Assembly (NCBI GenBank): GCA_900545825.1
Contig: URAS01000004.1
Location: 1 to 64,000, forward strand
Reading direction: 5' to 3'
From: an uncultured Actinomyces sp.
GTDB lineage: Bacteria; Actinomycetota; Actinomycetes; Actinomycetales; Actinomycetaceae
DNA length: 64,000 nt
Part shown: positions 51,764 to 61,143 of the stretch, piece by piece
How the letters are laid out: each line of letters opens with the position of its first letter
How positions within the stretch are numbered: the first letter of the stretch is position 1
Made by a program: the position numbers and the translations under genes
Notes under the pieces: model-generated
Seen by the model: only the letters and a program-made list of their open reading frames with translations
Database searches by the model: none
What the model was told of the DNA's origin: nothing

Positions 51764-52516
51764 ATGGACACCCCCAAGGAAGGTTCCGGAGTCGGCGTTC
51801 TCGACAAGGCGGCTTTGGTCTTGTCGGCACTCGAGGCTGGGCCCGCGACGCTCGCTCAGCTCGTTCACGCGACAGGCCTGGCACGTCCGACCGCCCACCG
51901 TCTAGCCGTGGCGCTGGAGTATCACCGCTTCGTCAGCCGCGACATGCAGGGGCACTTTGTCTTGGGGCCGCGCCTGTCCGAACTCGCCTCCTCGGTCGGC
52001 GAGGACCGCCTGCTCCAGGCCGCCCTCCCCGTCCTCAAGGCCCTGCGCAATCACACGAAAGAGTCGGCGCAGCTCTACCGCCGCCAGGGCGACCACCGCG
52101 TGTGTGTTGCCTCGGCCGAACCCGAGATCGGGCTGCGCGATTCGATTCCCACCGGCGCCGTGTTGACGATGAAGGCCGGCTCGGCCGCCCAGGTGCTGCT
52201 GGCGTGGGAGGAGCCCGACCGCATGCACCTCGGCCTCCAGGGTGCCGCCTTTAACGCGACCCAGCTGGCCCAGGTTCGCCGCCGCGGCTGGGCACAGTCG
52301 GTGGCCGAACGCGAGCAGGGTGTCGCCTCGGTGTCCGCCCCCGTCCGCGCGGCCACGGGCAACGTTGTCGCCGCCGTGTCGGTGTCGGGCCCGATCGACC
52401 GCATGGGCCACCAGCCGGGCCGGGTGTTCGGCCCCTCCCTCGTCGCCGCCGGGAACCGTCTGACCGAGTTCATGCGCCGCGTCGACCAGACGCACACGTC
52501 CACGCCGCTGAACTAA
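51764..52516 (+). CDS. ltbR: IclR family regulator, LtbR-like
   Basis: 250 residues. An IclR winged helix (LDKAALVLSALEAGPATLAQLVHATGL, ARPTAHRLAVAL) and an effector domain (MKAGSAAQVLLAW, SVSAPVRAATGNVVAAVSVSGP). Divergent position next to leuCD is that of LtbR, which represses leuCD and tryptophan genes in Corynebacterium glutamicum; hence the name, by context. No Shine-Dalgarno; GAATAT (51752-51757) lies 6 nt before the ATG, a weaker leaderless pattern. The shared 79-nt gap contains CTTGC and GCAAG arms 11 nt apart as a possible operator. Confidence 0.85.
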   Translation: MDTPKEGSGVGVLDKAALVLSALEAGPATLAQLVHATGLARPTAHRLAVALEYHRFVSRDMQGHFVLGPRLSELASSVGEDRLLQAALPVLKALRNHTKESAQLYRRQGDHRVCVASAEPEIGLRDSIPTGAVLTMKAGSAAQVLLAWEEPDRMHLGLQGAAFNATQLAQVRRRGWAQSVAEREQGVASVSAPVRAATGNVVAAVSVSGPIDRMGHQPGRVFGPSLVAAGNRLTEFMRRVDQTHTSTPLN

Positions 52517-52550
52517 GCGGAACCGCGGAATTCATCAGGGTGTCGCGCCC

Positions 52551-53678
52551 CTACCCCATCCGGGTCGCCCGGTCGTAGGCCTCGAAGACCGCGTCGATAC
52601 TGGTTTGCCACGAAAGCGTCGTCGGCTCGACGGCGTTCGTCTGCAGCTGCTTGAGCAGGTCCGGCTCGCGCACCAGGCGCACGATGGCGTCGGCCAGGTG
52701 CCCGGACTCCCCCACGAGCAGCGAGTCGAGCCCGTCGGTCAGGAAGTCCGTCGTACCCGTGCTGCGGTACGCGATGACGGGCAGGCCGGCCGCGCGCGCC
52801 TCGAGGGCGGCGATTCCGAACGACTCGCGCTTCGACGGCAGGACAAACGCATCGGCGTGGAGGTATTCCATCTGCAGCTGCGACTCGGTCTTCCGGCCCG
52901 GGCACTCGATGAGGTCGCCCATCCCGGCCGCGCCGATCGCCGTCTTGACCGCGGAGTACTGGGCGCCCTCGCCGAACATCGCCAGGTGCGGGCACTGTGG
53001 CCCCAGCTGGTCGCGAACGCGGCGCATCGTGGCGACTAAGGCGAAGGGACGCTTGCGCGGCATGAACCGCATGGCGGTGACCAGCTGCAACGGCGTGTTC
53101 GGGGCGGGCGGCATCGGCCGGCACGCCGCGATGTGCCGCCACCGCGACAGGGCAACGCCGTTGGGGATAACGAGGACGTCGTCGACGCGGGCGACCCGCT
53201 TGACCTGCTCGGCCAGGGTGGACGAGACGGCCGAGAGGACGACCGGCGACTTCTCGACGTGGTAGATGCCCGCGCGTTTGAATATTTCGGACCAGCCGTC
53301 GAGCATGCAGTGGAACGTGACGACCGTCGGCACCCGGCGCCGCGTGGCGATCGCCAGCGCGTGGAGCGCGAGCGGCGAGACGACACCCATGTGGATATGA
53401 GCAACTTCACACCGCCCGAGGGCGCGGGCGATTTGCTTGCCGGCGAACGGATTGACCGGCAGGAAACCCGGCAAGTTGAGGGCCGCCCGGGTCACCTCCA
53501 GCCGGCCCGTGCCGCGCGCCAGATCGCTGCCGCGGACGGCGCCCTCAGGGCCGGGCGTGGCCGTGACGACCTCGACGTGATGGCCCCGGAGAGCCAGTTG
53601 CCGCGCCATCCCCTCGACCTGCGACTCGATTCCCCCCATGTGGGGCGGGTAGCAATCCGAGATCATGGCAATGCGCAC
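52551..53678 (-). CDS. GT4 family glycosyltransferase
   Basis: 375 residues from GTG 53678, which has GGAGGAGG right in front; the longer upstream frame is not supported. GT-B fold: MISDCYPPHMGGIESQVEGMA is the N-terminal GT4 motif, LVTAMRFMPRKRPFALV starts the second domain, and ESFGIAALEARAAGLPVIAYRSTG is the EX7E nucleotide-sugar site. Resembles phosphatidylinositol mannosyltransferase/MshA-type enzymes, but donor and acceptor are not determined. Confidence 0.9.
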   Translation of the reverse strand: MRIAMISDCYPPHMGGIESQVEGMARQLALRGHHVEVVTATPGPEGAVRGSDLARGTGRLEVTRAALNLPGFLPVNPFAGKQIARALGRCEVAHIHMGVVSPLALHALAIATRRRVPTVVTFHCMLDGWSEIFKRAGIYHVEKSPVVLSAVSSTLAEQVKRVARVDDVLVIPNGVALSRWRHIAACRPMPPAPNTPLQLVTAMRFMPRKRPFALVATMRRVRDQLGPQCPHLAMFGEGAQYSAVKTAIGAAGMGDLIECPGRKTESQLQMEYLHADAFVLPSKRESFGIAALEARAAGLPVIAYRSTGTTDFLTDGLDSLLVGESGHLADAIVRLVREPDLLKQLQTNAVEPTTLSWQTSIDAVFEAYDRATRMG

Positions 53679-53775
53679 GGCGCCTCCTCCTTCAGCCTGT
53701 TTCCTCCACTGTACGCAGGTTCCGCCCGACATCGCGCAGTGGACCGCGTGGCGGCGAAATTGCGCGCCAATCGGA

Positions 53776-53804
53776 TTGGAAGAGCTGCTTCGAAAGGTTA
53801 GAAT
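53776..53804 (+). promoter_or_regulatory. Promoter of the sialidase gene
   Basis: TTGGAA (53776-53781), 17-bp spacer, TAGAAT (53799-53804). This is the clearest -35/-10 pair in the window and gives a leader of about 63 nt. Confidence 0.65.
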
Positions 53805-53873
53805 CGGGCCAGACGTATGACGTCGGTTGTTCTCGTCGTTACGTGGCAAGGAAGCTACTTCCAAGGAGACCTC

Positions 53874-56800
53874 ATGAACACTCGCCCTCCGGGCCTCTCC
53901 CGCGCCCTGTTCTCTGCAGTTGCGCTCACAACGTCCCTGCTAGTGGCCGGTTTCGGCGCTCCCGCCGCACTCGCCGCGCCCGCCCCGGCGGCCCCGGCCC
54001 CGGTGGTTCGCGCCGATGACCCCCAGCCGGCGGCCTCGCCGGTCCGAATCACCCTGCAGCGTGCCGACAACGCCGGCGACACGGTGCCGGTCGGCACCCA
54101 CCTCATGTGGGAAGTCACCTACGACAACCCGACGGACAAGGACTACAGCGTCTCTCCGACAGAATCGAACCTCACCGGCGTCAAGACCGACGCGAAGCCA
54201 AACTGCCGCTTCTCGAGCCTGAAGGCCCACTCGCGTAATCACTGCTACACGGCGACCTATGTCGCGAAGGACAGCGACGTCGCGGCGGGCTTCACGCCCT
54301 CGATCTCGTGGGATGTGACGAGAGATGGCGAGAAGATCACGACGACCACGACGGCGCCGAAGGTCACCGTTCGCGCGCTGAACAAGGACGAGACACTGCC
54401 GCCTCTGGCGGTCGCCCTCATGCGGAAGGACACCCTGGGCGCCCCCGTTACCTTGGACGACACCGTGAAATACAAGCTCGTTCTCGTTAACCAGACGAAC
54501 AAGCAGATCAAGGGCGTTCCCACGGCGTCGACGCTCGAAAACACCGCAGTTTCCGGAAACACAGGCTACTGCCGATTCGGCACGATCCAGCCCAACGCCA
54601 CGGTCTCGTGCGACTCCGGCTCGATGGCGTTCCACAAGATCACCGGCTCCGACATCAAGGCTGGTTCTTTCACCCCGACCGTGACGTACCAGGCTCCCAC
54701 TGATGGAGCCAAGGACTTCACCGTCACCGGTCCGGCGGTCCCCGTCGTCGCGCCGCTGACCGTCGCGCTCGAGCGCGTCGATACCCTCGGCGACACCGTG
54801 AGCCTGGGCGATACGCTCCGCTACAAGCTCGTCCTCACCAACCACACGGGCAAGACCATCGCAGGCATCCCCTCGGAGTCGAACCTCGAGAACACGGTGC
54901 CCACCAATAAGGACGGTTACTGCCGCTACCGCGCGATCGAGGCCCACAAAACCGTCACCTGCGAGAAGGCCGAGTGGGTCGTCCACACGGTGACCGCCGA
55001 CGACGTCAAGGCCGGCACCTACACGCCGCACGTCAAGTATGAGGCCCCGTTCGAGGGCGCCGAAGCCTTCACCGTCACCGGCACGCAGGTGTCGATCAAG
55101 CAGAACCCCCTGACCGTGACGATCGAGCGCGCCGACGACCTCGGCGAACCCGTCTACGTCGGCGACCGCCTGGCCTTCACCGTGACATACACGAACAACA
55201 CGTCGACCAACTACACGGTGTACCCCAGGACCTCCACGATGGAGGGCGCCACGGTCGACGGGAAGCACGGCGGCTGCCGCTGGGATCCCCTCAAAGCCGG
55301 TCAGAGCGCGGAGTGCAAGAACATCGCCTACCACACCGTCACGACCGCTGACGCCGCCAAGGGCACGTACACCCCGTCGATCACGTTCGATCTCACGGCC
55401 GACCGCGACGGCAAGCAGGTCAAGTTCTCCGGCGTTGAGACCTCACTCGCGCCGATCCCTGTGAAGAACGAGGTGCGCCCCGACGAGGCGAGCCAGCCGC
55501 GCGAGCAGGAGCCGGGCACCGGCCGCGTCCTCGCGACGCCCGGCAAGAACGGGTTCGACTGCTACCGAATCCCCGCGCTGACGACAGCCAAGAACGGCTG
55601 GATCCTCGCCGCGTGGGACGGCCGCCAAGCCAACTGCGCCGACGCGCCAGAGCCCAACAGCATCGTCCAGCGGATCTCGACGGACGGTGGCAAGTCGTGG
55701 CAGGCCCCGAAGGTCGTCGCGGCTGGCCACCCCGGCACCGATAAGTACGGCTACTCCGACCCGTCCTACGTCGTTGACCGCACGACCGGCGAGATCTTCC
55801 TGTTCTTCGTCAAGTCGTACGACCGAAAGTTCCAGAACTCCGACGCCGGGGTCGATCCGACGGATCGCAACGTCCTCCACGCCGCGGTCATCAGTTCGAC
55901 GGATAACGGCCTCACGTGGTCCGAACCGCGAATCATCACCGACTCGATCACGACGGACAAGACGGGGTGGAAGAGCCGTTTCGCGGCCTCCGGCGAGGGC
56001 ATCCAGCTCAAGTACGGCGACCACGCCGGCCGCCTCGTCCAGCAGTACACGCTGCGCGTTGGTGACGGCACCTACGAAGCCGTCTCGGTCTACTCCGACG
56101 ACCACGGCAAGACGTGGAAGGTCGGCAAGCCGTTCGGCACGGGCATGGACGAAAACAAGGTCGTCGAACTCTCCGACGGCACGCTGATGGTCAACTCGCG
56201 CGCCTCTGACGGCACGAAGGCCCGCAAGATCGCTCTGTCGACCGACGGCGGCGAGACCTACGGCGACGTGACCGTCGACAACACCCTGGTCGACCCGCAC
56301 AACAACGGGTCGATCATCCGGGCGTTCCCCAACGCCCCCAAGGGCAGCGCGGCAGCCAAGGTCCTCCTGTTCTCGAACACCAACAACTCGGGCGCCCGCC
56401 GGAACGGGACCATCCGCGTGTCGTTCGACGACGGGAAGACGTGGCCGGTGTCCAAGGTCTTCGAGCCCGGCGCCGTCCAGTACTCGACGCTGACGGCGCT
56501 GCCCACGGCCGGCACGTACGGCCTGCTGTACGAGGCGCCGGACAAGCACATCTCGTACATGCCGATCACCCTCGACTGGCTGGGCGTCAGCTCGGCCGTC
56601 CCGACCGGTGACTCCAGGACCGTCTACCGCGGCGGTAACCTCGTCAAGCTGCACGTCACCAACCTCACCGACCAGGCGATCCCCGCGGGGGCGACCCTGT
56701 CGCTTGGCGGCCCCGACGGCTGGACGTGGGACAAGCAGCAGATCACGCTGCCCGAGATCCCGGCGAACGGGACGATCGACCTCCTCGCCAAGGTGCAGGT

Positions 56801-57812
56801 GCCCGCCGGTACCGACCCGGGCGCCCGGACGATCCCGATGACCCTGCGGATCGGCGACAAGACGACCGAGGCCTCGTTCACCCTGACAGTCGCCCTCAAG
56901 GACGGCGAGAAGGCGTCGACGTGCGCCACCGGCGTGACGGTCGCCAACGAGAAGGACATCCCCGCCGAGGCGGCCCACGGCAACGAGGTGTCGAAGATGC
57001 TCGACGGCAAGCTCGACACGATCTGGCACTCGCTGTGGAACGGCACGGTCACGCTGCCGCTCGACATCGACTTCGTCGTGCCGAAGTCGCCGAACCTGGC
57101 CTACGCGACGTTCACCCCGCGCAGTGACAACAGCAACAACGGCAAGATCACCAAGGCCGAGCTCTACCTCGTCGAGGGCGACAAGGCGACGCGGATCGAC
57201 AAGGACGGCATCGCCCCCGACGGGACGATGACGTTCGCCCTGACGAAGGACCAGCTGGCCGGCGAGGGCACCGTCACGCTGCGCCTGCGGATCCTCAGCA
57301 CGATCGGTGATCAGAACGACAAGTTCGCCTCGATCGCTGAGGTCTGCTTCCACAACGTTGACACCACTCCGCCCACCCACGACGAGGTCGTCGCGAGCAT
57401 CATCAACGACAACGCGACGACGAATCCGGGGATTCCGTGGACGCCGCTGACGCCGGCACAGCCGGTTCAACCGAAGCCGGACGACGGGATTCCGTGGACG
57501 CCGCTGACGCCCGCCCAGCCGGTTCAACCGAAGCCGGACGACGGGATTCCGTGGACGCCGCTGACGCCCGCGCAGCCGGTTCAACCGAAGCCGGGCGACG
57601 ACACGGAGAAGCCGCAGCCGAACCCGGGTGCCGAGGCTGCACCGAGCACGCAAGCTCCTGCTAAGCAGGCGCAGCAGCCGAGCAAGGCCCAGGCCGTCAA
57701 GGCGCGGCTGGCGCAGACCGGTGGCCCGGTCGTGCCGATCGTGACGGCCGCACTACTGGCCGAGCTGGCAGGCTGCATGCTCGTCCTCGTGGCGCTGCGC
57801 CGCCGCCAGTAG
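53874..57812 (+). CDS. nanH: Wall-anchored sialidase (exo-alpha-sialidase) with LAQTG sorting signal
   Basis: 1312 residues. Signal peptide 1-34. Four related beta-sandwich repeats (about 59-165, 175-285, 290-405, 410-530), each with a Cys-x12-Cys pair. The GH33 propeller (about 552-905) shows YRIP (about 563) and Asp boxes STDGGKSW, STDNGLTW, SDDHGKTW, STDGGETY and SFDDGKTW. A NEW3-like domain (about 915-1010), a F5/8-type carbohydrate-binding domain (about 1015-1165), a tract of three 19-residue repeats (1186-1242), then LAQTGG, a hydrophobic helix and RRRQ for sortase anchoring. It releases terminal sialic acid from host glycoconjugates. SD AAGGAGA before ATG 53874. Confidence 0.95.
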   Translation: MNTRPPGLSRALFSAVALTTSLLVAGFGAPAALAAPAPAAPAPVVRADDPQPAASPVRITLQRADNAGDTVPVGTHLMWEVTYDNPTDKDYSVSPTESNLTGVKTDAKPNCRFSSLKAHSRNHCYTATYVAKDSDVAAGFTPSISWDVTRDGEKITTTTTAPKVTVRALNKDETLPPLAVALMRKDTLGAPVTLDDTVKYKLVLVNQTNKQIKGVPTASTLENTAVSGNTGYCRFGTIQPNATVSCDSGSMAFHKITGSDIKAGSFTPTVTYQAPTDGAKDFTVTGPAVPVVAPLTVALERVDTLGDTVSLGDTLRYKLVLTNHTGKTIAGIPSESNLENTVPTNKDGYCRYRAIEAHKTVTCEKAEWVVHTVTADDVKAGTYTPHVKYEAPFEGAEAFTVTGTQVSIKQNPLTVTIERADDLGEPVYVGDRLAFTVTYTNNTSTNYTVYPRTSTMEGATVDGKHGGCRWDPLKAGQSAECKNIAYHTVTTADAAKGTYTPSITFDLTADRDGKQVKFSGVETSLAPIPVKNEVRPDEASQPREQEPGTGRVLATPGKNGFDCYRIPALTTAKNGWILAAWDGRQANCADAPEPNSIVQRISTDGGKSWQAPKVVAAGHPGTDKYGYSDPSYVVDRTTGEIFLFFVKSYDRKFQNSDAGVDPTDRNVLHAAVISSTDNGLTWSEPRIITDSITTDKTGWKSRFAASGEGIQLKYGDHAGRLVQQYTLRVGDGTYEAVSVYSDDHGKTWKVGKPFGTGMDENKVVELSDGTLMVNSRASDGTKARKIALSTDGGETYGDVTVDNTLVDPHNNGSIIRAFPNAPKGSAAAKVLLFSNTNNSGARRNGTIRVSFDDGKTWPVSKVFEPGAVQYSTLTALPTAGTYGLLYEAPDKHISYMPITLDWLGVSSAVPTGDSRTVYRGGNLVKLHVTNLTDQAIPAGATLSLGGPDGWTWDKQQITLPEIPANGTIDLLAKVQVPAGTDPGARTIPMTLRIGDKTTEASFTLTVALKDGEKASTCATGVTVANEKDIPAEAAHGNEVSKMLDGKLDTIWHSLWNGTVTLPLDIDFVVPKSPNLAYATFTPRSDNSNNGKITKAELYLVEGDKATRIDKDGIAPDGTMTFALTKDQLAGEGTVTLRLRILSTIGDQNDKFASIAEVCFHNVDTTPPTHDEVVASIINDNATTNPGIPWTPLTPAQPVQPKPDDGIPWTPLTPAQPVQPKPDDGIPWTPLTPAQPVQPKPGDDTEKPQPNPGAEAAPSTQAPAKQAQQPSKAQAVKARLAQTGGPVVPIVTAALLAELAGCMLVLVALRRRQ
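57429..57599 (+). repeat. Three tandem 57-bp repeats in the sialidase wall-spanning region
   Basis: Units at 57429, 57486 and 57543 encode GIPWTPLTPAQPVQPKPDD with minimal variation. Copy number may vary between strains; the tract would lengthen the stalk that carries the enzyme through the wall. Confidence 0.9.
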
Positions 57813-57826
57813 CGCACGGATGACCA

Positions 57827-57866
57827 CGTCTCCCCTCCCCTGGCTTCGGCCGCGGGAGGGGAGACG
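57827..57866 (+). terminator. Terminator after nanH
   Basis: CGTCTCCCCTCCC (57827-57839) pairs with GGGAGGGGAGACG (57854-57866), followed by TTTATTT. Confidence 0.85.
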
Positions 57867-57890
57867 TTTATTTCCGTCGCAAACGCATAC

Positions 57891-57963
57891 GCGAAACGCT
57901 CACCACGGGTATCGACAGGCGCATACTCTGCGGCGCGATCGGGAAATCGGGTGAGCGTTTCGC
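57891..57963. repeat. Long inverted repeat between nanH and the tRNA genes
   Basis: GCGAAACGCTCACC (57891-57904) and GGTGAGCGTTTCGC (57950-57963) are perfect 14-bp arms around 45 nt. It is separate from both flanking terminators. It could be a structured RNA, a second-site operator or the remnant of an element; no gene lies in it. Confidence 0.6.
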
Positions 57964-57993
57964 CGGGGCGAGAAAGAGGAAAAGGAAAAACAG

Positions 57994-58022
57994 AACCCGG
58001 AGGCGGCGCCTCCGGGTTTTTC
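57994..58022. terminator. Strong hairpin after the tRNA-Glu gene
   Basis: AACCCGGAGGC (57994-58004) pairs with GCCTCCGGGTT (58008-58018) on a 3-nt loop, with TTTTTCT on the plus side and a pyrimidine-rich tract on the minus side. It probably ends the tRNA-Gln/tRNA-Glu transcript. Confidence 0.8.
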
Positions 58023-58024
58023 TG

Positions 58025-58100
58025 TGGTACCCCCAGACGGATTTGAACCGACGTTACCGCCGTGAGAGGGCGGCGTCCTAGGCCACTAGACGATAGGGGC
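58025..58100 (-). tRNA. tRNA-Glu (anticodon CTC)
   Basis: GCCCCTA/TGGGGGT acceptor, D arm, loop CTCTCAC around anticodon CTC, GGTTCAAATCC T loop, encoded CCA (58025-58027). Confidence 0.94.
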
Positions 58101-58133
58101 GTATCGCATCTTTTTCAATCCGAGCGATCGGAT

Positions 58134-58208
58134 TGGCTGGGGTACCAGGACTCGAACCTAGAATGGCTGAACCAGAATCAGCTGTGTTGCCAATTACACC
58201 ATACCCCA
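58134..58208 (-). tRNA. tRNA-Gln (anticodon CTG)
   Basis: TGGGGTA/TACCCCA acceptor, anticodon loop TTCTGGT, T loop GGTTCGAGTCC, encoded CCA (58134-58136). It lies between gltX and tRNA-Glu on the same strand. Confidence 0.94.
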
Positions 58209-58322
58209 TTGGGTTTGCGCCCCGTTCGATCTCTCGACCGCCCTGGGCACAGGAAATAACTGTAGCGGAGCCGTTACCGATTGCCAAATCAGCAGCCTGT
58301 GTAACGGCTCACGCTCAGCCAT

Positions 58323-59834
58323 TTACCCCCTGAGCTGCGCTTCGAGCCGCGCGAGGCGCGCGGCGGTGGACTCGCGGCCCAGCAGCTCCATCGAGTTGAA
58401 CACGGGGATCGACACGTTCGTCCCGGTCATCGCGACGAACAGCGGGGCAAAAGCGACGCGCGGCTTGACGCCCAGCGCCTCGGCCCGCTGAAGCATCGCG
58501 TCCTTGATCGCGTCGGCCGTCCACTCGCCGTCGCCCTGGGCGACCTCAACCCCTGCGGCGAGGACGTCGGCGGCCGAGTCCTTGAGCTTGCGCAGCGGCT
58601 TCTCGTCGTACTCCACGGCGTCGTCGTCAGCCAGGAGGAAGCCGATCATGCCCGGCACCTCCCCCAGCACCTTGACGCGGGTCTGGGCGAGCTTGGCGCC
58701 CTCGACGATGAGGTGGCGCCTATCGGCGTCCAACTGGTCGAGACTGTCGACGTCGATGACGCCGGCGTCGCGCAGGTAGGGGACGCAGCGCGTCACGAAG
58801 TCGTCGGCGTCGAGCAGGCGGATGTGCTCGGCATTGATCGCCAGGCACTTCTTCTGGTCGAACCGCGCGGGGTTCGGGTTGACGTTGGCGATGTCGAAGG
58901 CCTCGATCAGCTCCTCAGCGGAGAACACGTCGCGGTCGGGCGCAATCGACCAGCCAAGCAGCGCGAGGTAGTTGAGCAGCCCCTCGGGGATCATGCCGGC
59001 CTCCCGGTGCAGCAGAAGGTTCGACTCCGGGTCGCGCTTCGACAGCTTCTTGTTGCCCTCGCCCATGACGTAGGGCAGATGGCCGAACTGCGGCATGTAC
59101 TCGGCGATCCCCAGCTCGATGAGGGCGCGGTAGAGGACGATCTGGCGCGGCGTCGACGAGAGCAGGTCCTCGCCGCGCAGCACGTGGGTGATCCGCATCA
59201 TCGCGTCGTCGATCGGGTTGACGAGCGTGTAGAGCGGGTGGCCGTTGCCGCGGACGATGACGTAGTCCGGGACCGAGCCCGCCTTGAACGTGATCTCGCC
59301 GCGGACGAGGTCGGTGAACGTGATGTCCTCGTCCGGCATGCGCATCCGCAGCACCGGGGTGCGGCCCTCGGCGCGGTAGGCTGCCTTCTGCTCCTCGGTG
59401 AGGTCGCGGTCGAAGCCGTCGTAGCCGAGGTTCGGGTTGCGGCCGGCCGCCTCGTGGCGCGCCTTGATTTCCTCCGGCGTCGAGAAGGACTCGTAGGCGT
59501 AGCCGCCCTCGAGGAGTTTCTGCGCAACGTCGGCGTAAATGTCCATCCGCTCGCTCTGGCGGTAGGGGCCGTAGGGGCCGTCCTTGCCGACGCCCTCGTC
59601 CCAATCGAGGCCGAGCCAGCGCAGCGAGTCGAGAATCTGATCAAACGATTCCTGCGAGTCGCGGGCCGCGTCGGTGTCCTCGATGCGGAAAACGAATGTG
59701 CCGCCCGTGTGTCGGGCATACGCCCAGTTAAAGAGGCAGGTCCGGACCATTCCGACGTGCGGGGTGCCGGTGGGCGATGGGCAGAAGCGGACGCGGACAT
59801 CCGCGCCAGAAGCAGTGGAAATCATGTCAGTCAC
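58323..59834 (-). CDS. gltX: Glutamyl-tRNA synthetase
   Basis: 503 residues. Class I synthetase: the HIGH motif is [13 protein letters not shown] and the KMSKS loop is [11 protein letters not shown] 59834 is 6 nt after TAGGCT, so leaderless; ATG three codons on is possible. In most actinobacteria GltX is non-discriminating and charges tRNA-Gln with Glu, which GatCAB then amidates; both possible substrates (tRNA-Gln, tRNA-Glu) lie just downstream, which fits. Confidence 0.96.
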   Translation of the reverse strand: MTDMISTASGADVRVRFCPSPTGTPHVGMVRTCLFNWAYARHTGGTFVFRIEDTDAARDSQESFDQILDSLRWLGLDWDEGVGKDGPYGPYRQSERMDIYADVAQKLLEGGYAYESFSTPEEIKARHEAAGRNPNLGYDGFDRDLTEEQKAAYRAEGRTPVLRMRMPDEDITFTDLVRGEITFKAGSVPDYVIVRGNGHPLYTLVNPIDDAMMRITHVLRGEDLLSSTPRQIVLYRALIELGIAEYMPQFGHLPYVMGEGNKKLSKRDPESNLLLHREAGMIPEGLLNYLALLGWSIAPDRDVFSAEELIEAFDIANVNPNPARFDQKKCLAINAEHIRLLDADDFVTRCVPYLRDAGVIDVDSLDQLDADRRHLIVEGAKLAQTRVKVLGEVPGMIGFLLADDDAVEYDEKPLRKLKDSAADVLAAGVEVAQGDGEWTADAIKDAMLQRAEALGVKPRVAFAPLFVAMTGTNVSIPVFNSMELLGRESTAARLARLEAQLRG

Positions 59835-59840
59835 GCCTTA

Positions 59841-59846
59841 AGCCTA
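59841..59846 (-). promoter_or_regulatory. -10 hexamer TAGGCT, leaderless gltX
   Basis: On the minus strand: TAGGCT, TAAGGC (6 nt), GTG 59834. Confidence 0.55.
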
Positions 59847-59876
59847 GCGCGTGAACGAATACGCCTTGAACGGGAG

Positions 59877-59882
59877 CATAAT
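59877..59882 (+). promoter_or_regulatory. -10 hexamer CATAAT, leaderless aminotransferase gene
   Basis: CATAAT, GGGCGC (6 nt), ATG 59889; no Shine-Dalgarno. Confidence 0.52.
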
Positions 59883-59888
59883 GGGCGC

Positions 59889-61082
59889 ATGACAGATACT
59901 GATTCTCGAGAAAAGCTGTGGTCGCGCTGGGACGCGATGACGATCGACGAGCTGATGACCCGCCACTCGTGCAAGTGGACCCAAACGCATCCCGACACGG
60001 GCGAACGCCTGCTTGGCTCGGGTGTCGCCGAGCACGACTTCTGCCTGCCGCGCCCGATCGAGGACGTCCTCATCAAAGAGGTGCGCGACGGCGTCCTCGG
60101 GTATCCGTGTGCGACGGCCGCCAGCAACCTCGTGCGTTCGTTCACCGGCTTTACCGCGGCCCGCTACGGCTGGGAGGTCGACACGTCGCAGGTGCGGATC
60201 ACCGCCGACGTCCTCTCGGTCCTGCGCGCCCTCATCATGGCCGTCACCGAACCGGGCGACGGCGTGATCATCCCCACGCCCGCCTACTGGGTATTCCGCA
60301 CGATTCCGCCGGAGCTGGGCCGCACCCTCATCGAGGTCCCCTCGGTGCGCAAGGACGGCAAGTGGGTGCTCGACACCGACGCAATCGCCGCAGCCGTCAA
60401 GGCCGGCGCGAAGGTCGCCGTCCTCTGCAACCCGTGGAACCCGACGGGCCGCGTCCTCTCGGGCGAGGAGCTCGATGCGTTCGCCGAGGCGACGATCGGG
60501 AACGGCGCGTGGGTGTTCTCGGACGAGATCCACGCTCCCCTGACCCTGCCCGGCTACACCCACACCCCGCTGGTCGCCCACAACGCCGACTACGGCGCCC
60601 GCACCGTCACGGCGATGGCCGCGTCGAAGGCTTTCAACATCCCGGGCCTCAAGTGCGCACAGACGATCATCACCGACCCCGACGTCGCCGAGATCATGGA
60701 CACCCCGCTGTCGCACATGGCATCGGGCGCGTCGACGCCGGGCATCATCGCCAGCTCGGTCGGATATCGCGAGGGCGTGCCGTGGCTCGACTCCGCATGC
60801 GCCTACATCGACTCGGTCATGGGCGAGGTGCGCCAGATGGTCACCGCGAACACGGGGATCGTCATGGACCGGCCCGAGGCCACCTACATTTCCCTGTGGG
60901 ACTGCACGGGAACCCCGCAGGCGGCCAGGCCGTTTGCCGCGGCGATGGACGCGGGTGTCGCGGGCAACGACGGCGCCGGCGTGGGGACGGGCTTCGAATC
61001 GTTCATCCGCCTGAACTTTGGCACCGGCCGCGCCGTCGCGCACGAAATCGCCAAGCGAGTCATCGCCGGCGTCAACGCTTAG
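59889..61082 (+). CDS. MalY/PatB-type PLP aminotransferase (probable cystathionine beta-lyase)
   Basis: 397 residues, fold-type I. CNPWNPTGRVLSGEELD, VFSDEIHAPLTLPG and ASKAFNIPGLKCAQ with the PLP Lys are the MalY/PatB motifs. Members act as C-S lyases on cystathionine or cysteine conjugates; whether it has MalY-type regulation of the maltose system is unlikely to be conserved. Leaderless, divergent from gltX. Confidence 0.9.
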   Translation: MTDTDSREKLWSRWDAMTIDELMTRHSCKWTQTHPDTGERLLGSGVAEHDFCLPRPIEDVLIKEVRDGVLGYPCATAASNLVRSFTGFTAARYGWEVDTSQVRITADVLSVLRALIMAVTEPGDGVIIPTPAYWVFRTIPPELGRTLIEVPSVRKDGKWVLDTDAIAAAVKAGAKVAVLCNPWNPTGRVLSGEELDAFAEATIGNGAWVFSDEIHAPLTLPGYTHTPLVAHNADYGARTVTAMAASKAFNIPGLKCAQTIITDPDVAEIMDTPLSHMASGASTPGIIASSVGYREGVPWLDSACAYIDSVMGEVRQMVTANTGIVMDRPEATYISLWDCTGTPQAARPFAAAMDAGVAGNDGAGVGTGFESFIRLNFGTGRAVAHEIAKRVIAGVNA

Positions 61083-61094
61083 CCAACAGACGGT

Positions 61095-61138
61095 TCCGCC
61101 CGGCTCGGACGATCACGACGATCGACCGGCCGGGCGGA
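61095..61138. terminator. Hairpin between convergent aminotransferase and symporter genes
   Basis: TCCGCCCGGC (61095-61104) pairs with GCCGGGCGGA (61129-61138), with an inner CGATC/GATCG hairpin. Confidence 0.65.
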
Positions 61139-61143
61139 TTCGT

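Noticed and set aside
58062..58333. Plus-strand frames over the tRNA-Glu and tRNA-Gln genes (GVPGLEPRMAEPE and similar)
   Set aside because: Translations of tRNA antisense sequence, not genes.
58713..59888. N-terminal extension of the MalY-type aminotransferase
   Set aside because: The extension is antisense to gltX and has its composition; the conserved protein starts at ATG 59889 with a leaderless signal.
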